Source: Saprospiraceae bacterium (GTDB lineage Bacteria > Bacteroidota > Bacteroidia > Chitinophagales > Saprospiraceae). From it: a stretch of 64,000 bases of DNA. Position numbers and translations under genes: made by a program. Shown here one piece after another: positions 61,777-64,000 of the stretch. How positions within the stretch are numbered: the first letter of the stretch is position 1; the number at the start of each line of letters is the position of its first letter. The notes beneath the pieces are model-generated. The model ran no database searches and had not been told where the DNA came from. It saw nothing but the letters and a program-made list of their open reading frames with translations. Location of the stretch: contig JANWXM010000011.1 of assembly GCA_025055285.1 (NCBI GenBank), positions 1 through 64,000 of the forward strand, given 5' to 3'.

Positions 61777-62553
61777 ATGTATACACGCTTTCAAACGCAT
61801 GCGCTAATGCTTTTGACTGCGCTTTGCCTTTACTGGAAAGCAGCAGAGGCTCAGCAATTTCCTGAGCATCCTGAAGAAGAAGCGCGCAATACGGGGCGTG
61901 CCATCTTGCTAAATGTGAAAGGAGGTGCTCATCTGCCCGGGGGTGATCTAAGTAAGCGGTTTGGCGCCTTTGGAAGTGTTGGCGGCAGTGCCGAATGGCT
62001 AGGAGCAAATAATTTTCTGTTTGGTCTCGAAGCACATTATTATTTTGCTGCACCCTCGAAAGAGGATCCGTTGGCAATTTTACGCACGCCTGAAGGCGAC
62101 CTAATTGGGCGCGATCAATTTTTAGCCGATGTGGATCTCCGCGGTCGCGGGCATTATTTGGGCGGAGCAATAGGCTATTTGTTCGCCAAAGCTGGAACGC
62201 GTTCGGGCCTGCGGCTAGTTTTAGGAGCAGGAGTAGTGCGCCATAAAATTCGCATTCAAGACGACGATCGCACGCTCGTGCAAGTGCAGGGCGAATATGC
62301 TAAAGGTTATGACCGGCTTACAGGCGGCCTGGCGTTTAATCAGTTTATCGGCTGGCAGCACCTCGCTCCTAACCGCCGAGCAAACTGGTTCGCAGGGTTA
62401 GAATTTACTCAAGCATTTACCCACACGCTGCGAGAATGGGATTTCACGAGCATGCGAAAACTCGAGGGCCGTCGCACCGATCTATGGTTTGGCCTCCGGC
62501 TCGGCTGGACGTTGCCACTGTATCAAACACCGGCAGAAAAAATTTATTATTAA
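61777..62553 (+). CDS. Predicted outer-membrane beta-barrel protein (258 aa)
   Basis: Signal peptide (about residues 1-26, ending AEAQ), then alternating strands: 'LLNVKGGAHLPGGDLSKRFG', 'GLEAHYYFAAPS', 'YLGGAIGYLFAKAG', 'NWFAGLEFTQAF', with a terminal strand 'DLWFGLRLGWTLPLY'. The pattern resembles the OprB/OmpA-barrel-like proteins common in Bacteroidota, but no family is assigned. It precedes the Kdo transferase by 32 bp, so a shared envelope role is possible. Confidence 0.8.
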   Translation: MYTRFQTHALMLLTALCLYWKAAEAQQFPEHPEEEARNTGRAILLNVKGGAHLPGGDLSKRFGAFGSVGGSAEWLGANNFLFGLEAHYYFAAPSKEDPLAILRTPEGDLIGRDQFLADVDLRGRGHYLGGAIGYLFAKAGTRSGLRLVLGAGVVRHKIRIQDDDRTLVQVQGEYAKGYDRLTGGLAFNQFIGWQHLAPNRRANWFAGLEFTQAFTHTLREWDFTSMRKLEGRRTDLWFGLRLGWTLPLYQTPAEKIYY

Positions 62554-62585
62554 ACGCCCACTTCGGTTGCCGCTGACAAAGAAAG

Positions 62586-63851
62586 TTGAATTCTTCTGCT
62601 AGGAGAATCATTCATACGACGGAAAACGCACCTCTTGTGTACGAACTTGCTATTCGCTTATTAACGGCAGGCCTATGGACGGCACAGCTGTTCTCCTCAA
62701 AAGCCCGTTTATGGGCCAAAGGCCGTAAAAATTGGCGCAACCGGCTGACTTCCACTCCTCTTGGGCGCCAGCCCGTGTTGTGGATGCATGTCGCTTCCCT
62801 AGGTGAATTCGAACAGGGGCGCCCTATTCTCGAGGGCTTCCGCAAACAATACCCTTCGAGTTGGGTTGTCTTGTCTTTTTTTTCGCCTTCGGGCTATGAG
62901 GTGCGCAAAAACTACTCTGAAGCCGACGTCGTCTGCTATTTGCCCGCCGATACCCGGCAAAATGCGCGCGACTTTGTAGATCGCGTGCGGCCCGACGTAG
63001 TGATCTTCGTGAAATACGATTTATGGGCCAACTACTTGTTTGAACTACGCCAACGCGGTATTCTTACACTACTCATAGCAGCACTATTCCGGCCCACTCA
63101 ACCCTTTTTTCGGCCCTGGGGCAAGCTATGGCGGCAAATGCTCGGTTGTTTTTCGCACATTTTTACCCAAGATGTAGCTTCGGCTGAGCTGGTGCGCTGT
63201 ATCGGCCTGAAAGCCGTAACCGCAGCGGGCGATACGCGGATAGACCGCGTCCTACAACTTGCTCAAGACCATATCCTTCTGGAGCGCCCGCCTCTTAGGG
63301 CCGACGTCATTGCAGGTAGTACATGGCCCGCCGACGAAGACCTTCTACTCCCCGTTATTCATGCTCCCGAACTCGCCCATTTGCACTGGATTCTTGCGCC
63401 CCACGAACCCTCAGCGCGTGCTATCCGGCGACTGACGAAGCTCCTGCAGCGGTCGTGGGCACTTTACTCTCAATGGGATGGTCAGCAGATAGTCGAGGTA
63501 CTGATCATAGACAGCGTGGGCCTGCTTGGGCGGCTTTACCGGTATGCGCGCTTTGCCTACGTTGGCGGTGGTTTTGGGCGTGGTATTCACAATACGCTAG
63601 AGCCAGCGGCTTACGGTTTGCCGGTGCTGTTTGGTCCTAAATACAAACATTTTGAGGAAGCTCGCCAATTCGTTCAACGCGGAGGTGCCTTTCCGGTGCG
63701 AAGCTCGGCAGAACTCTTGCAGGCAATTCAACGCCTGGAGCAACCTGACGAATATGAGCGCGCTTCAATCGCCGTACGGCAGTTCCTGTATGAAAATCGA
63801 GGAGCTTCAGTACAGATCCTACAATTCCTGACAAAAAACCTTCTTTTTTAA
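62586..63851 (+). CDS. waaA: 3-deoxy-D-manno-octulosonic acid (Kdo) transferase
   Basis: 421 aa from TTG 62586 (no in-frame ATG precedes the conserved part). GT30 enzyme that adds Kdo to lipid A precursor at the inner face of the cytoplasmic membrane. Motifs are the N-terminal 'LWMHVASLGEFEQGRPIL' with the catalytic Glu, 'VVLSFFSPSGYEVRKNY', 'VVIFVKYDLWANYL', 'AAGDTRIDRV' and the sugar-nucleotide loop 'YVGGGFGRGIHNTLEPAAYG'. It shows that the organism makes LPS. It is probably co-transcribed with the preceding outer-membrane protein gene. Confidence 0.94.
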   Translation: MNSSARRIIHTTENAPLVYELAIRLLTAGLWTAQLFSSKARLWAKGRKNWRNRLTSTPLGRQPVLWMHVASLGEFEQGRPILEGFRKQYPSSWVVLSFFSPSGYEVRKNYSEADVVCYLPADTRQNARDFVDRVRPDVVIFVKYDLWANYLFELRQRGILTLLIAALFRPTQPFFRPWGKLWRQMLGCFSHIFTQDVASAELVRCIGLKAVTAAGDTRIDRVLQLAQDHILLERPPLRADVIAGSTWPADEDLLLPVIHAPELAHLHWILAPHEPSARAIRRLTKLLQRSWALYSQWDGQQIVEVLIIDSVGLLGRLYRYARFAYVGGGFGRGIHNTLEPAAYGLPVLFGPKYKHFEEARQFVQRGGAFPVRSSAELLQAIQRLEQPDEYERASIAVRQFLYENRGASVQILQFLTKNLLF

Positions 63852-63943
63852 AAAAGAGTCATCCACGTGCAAAAGGGCATCCTGTACTGCTGTTGACTTA
63901 TTTATAGGGCTTTTCTAAGCAAAAATCGGGAGAATCTCTTCTC

Positions 63944-64000
63944 ATGACAGACCTAATGCAGGCGATACAGTATGCCGTTTCTCTTCGGGGAGTATCGTTC
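63944..64000 (+). CDS. Possible start of a gene running off the window (partial)
   Basis: ATG 63944 opens a frame reading MTDLMQAIQYAVSLRGVSF to the right edge. Only 19 residues are visible and no family can be assigned. Confidence 0.3.
   Translation, partial: MTDLMQAIQYAVSLRGVSF

Overview
The window is a chromosomal segment of a Bacteroidota bacterium, most likely a free-living aquatic member near Saprospiria/Chitinophagia. The evidence is consistent throughout. Promoters carry the Bacteroidota -7 box (TAnnTTTG). The primary sigma factor is the short Bacteroidota type. Large surface proteins end in type IX secretion (T9SS) sorting domains, and a PorP/SprF protein is present. The tmRNA tag ends in SYAMAA. 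The rhodopsin is of the proton-pump type found in marine and freshwater Bacteroidota. Base composition looks close to 50% GC. There is no rRNA operon, CRISPR array, insertion sequence or prophage.

Layout. (1) 1-9.0 kb: the tail of an unidentified gene, a 1.16-kb spacer without genes, and two large exported proteins: a 1774-aa cysteine-rich T9SS cargo and a 783-aa LamG/Ig-like protein that lacks a sorting domain. (2) 9.1-18.3 kb: a light-driven proton pump, divergent from an ABC ATPase, then an S41 protease, a hypothetical protein, a GT2 glycosyltransferase, an orphan efflux adaptor lipoprotein, a GH73 glucosaminidase, and a free-standing N-terminal third of Mfd. (3) 18.5-31.4 kb: a LolA-like protein, a hypothetical protein and Era in one unit; then a GH3 protein, a lipoprotein with a small repeat, a DUF58 protein, a secreted esterase, a bactofilin-like membrane protein, and a hypothetical/SSS-symporter pair. 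(4) 31.7-39.2 kb: a saccharopine-dehydrogenase-like enzyme, tmRNA with terminator, SWIM protein-rlmH-rhomboid, a metallopeptidase-like protein with a class III sirtuin, and a PPC-domain protein. (5) 39.3-50.3 kb: a 1417-aa T9SS cargo convergent with PBP1C, rpoD, coaX with an outer-membrane protein, an orphan SpaB_C (thiopeptide-type) protein, and an initiator tRNA. (6) 51.0-61.3 kb: a 3074-aa adhesin with 22 tandem repeats of exactly 80 codons, followed by its likely PorP/SprF partner. (7) 61.8-64 kb: an outer-membrane protein, the Kdo transferase, and the start of another gene.

How it fits together. About 20 kb of the 64 kb encodes very large T9SS-exported, disulfide-rich surface proteins plus a PorP/SprF export/anchoring partner. 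The remainder is mostly cell-envelope and housekeeping functions. The most notable points are: a rhodopsin with an open antenna-type glycine at the position of bacteriorhodopsin Trp138, which predicts a carotenoid antenna; the indel-free 22 x 240-bp repeat array; an isolated Mfd D1-D2 module with its own near-leaderless promoter; and an orphan SpaB_C protein with no visible peptide substrate.
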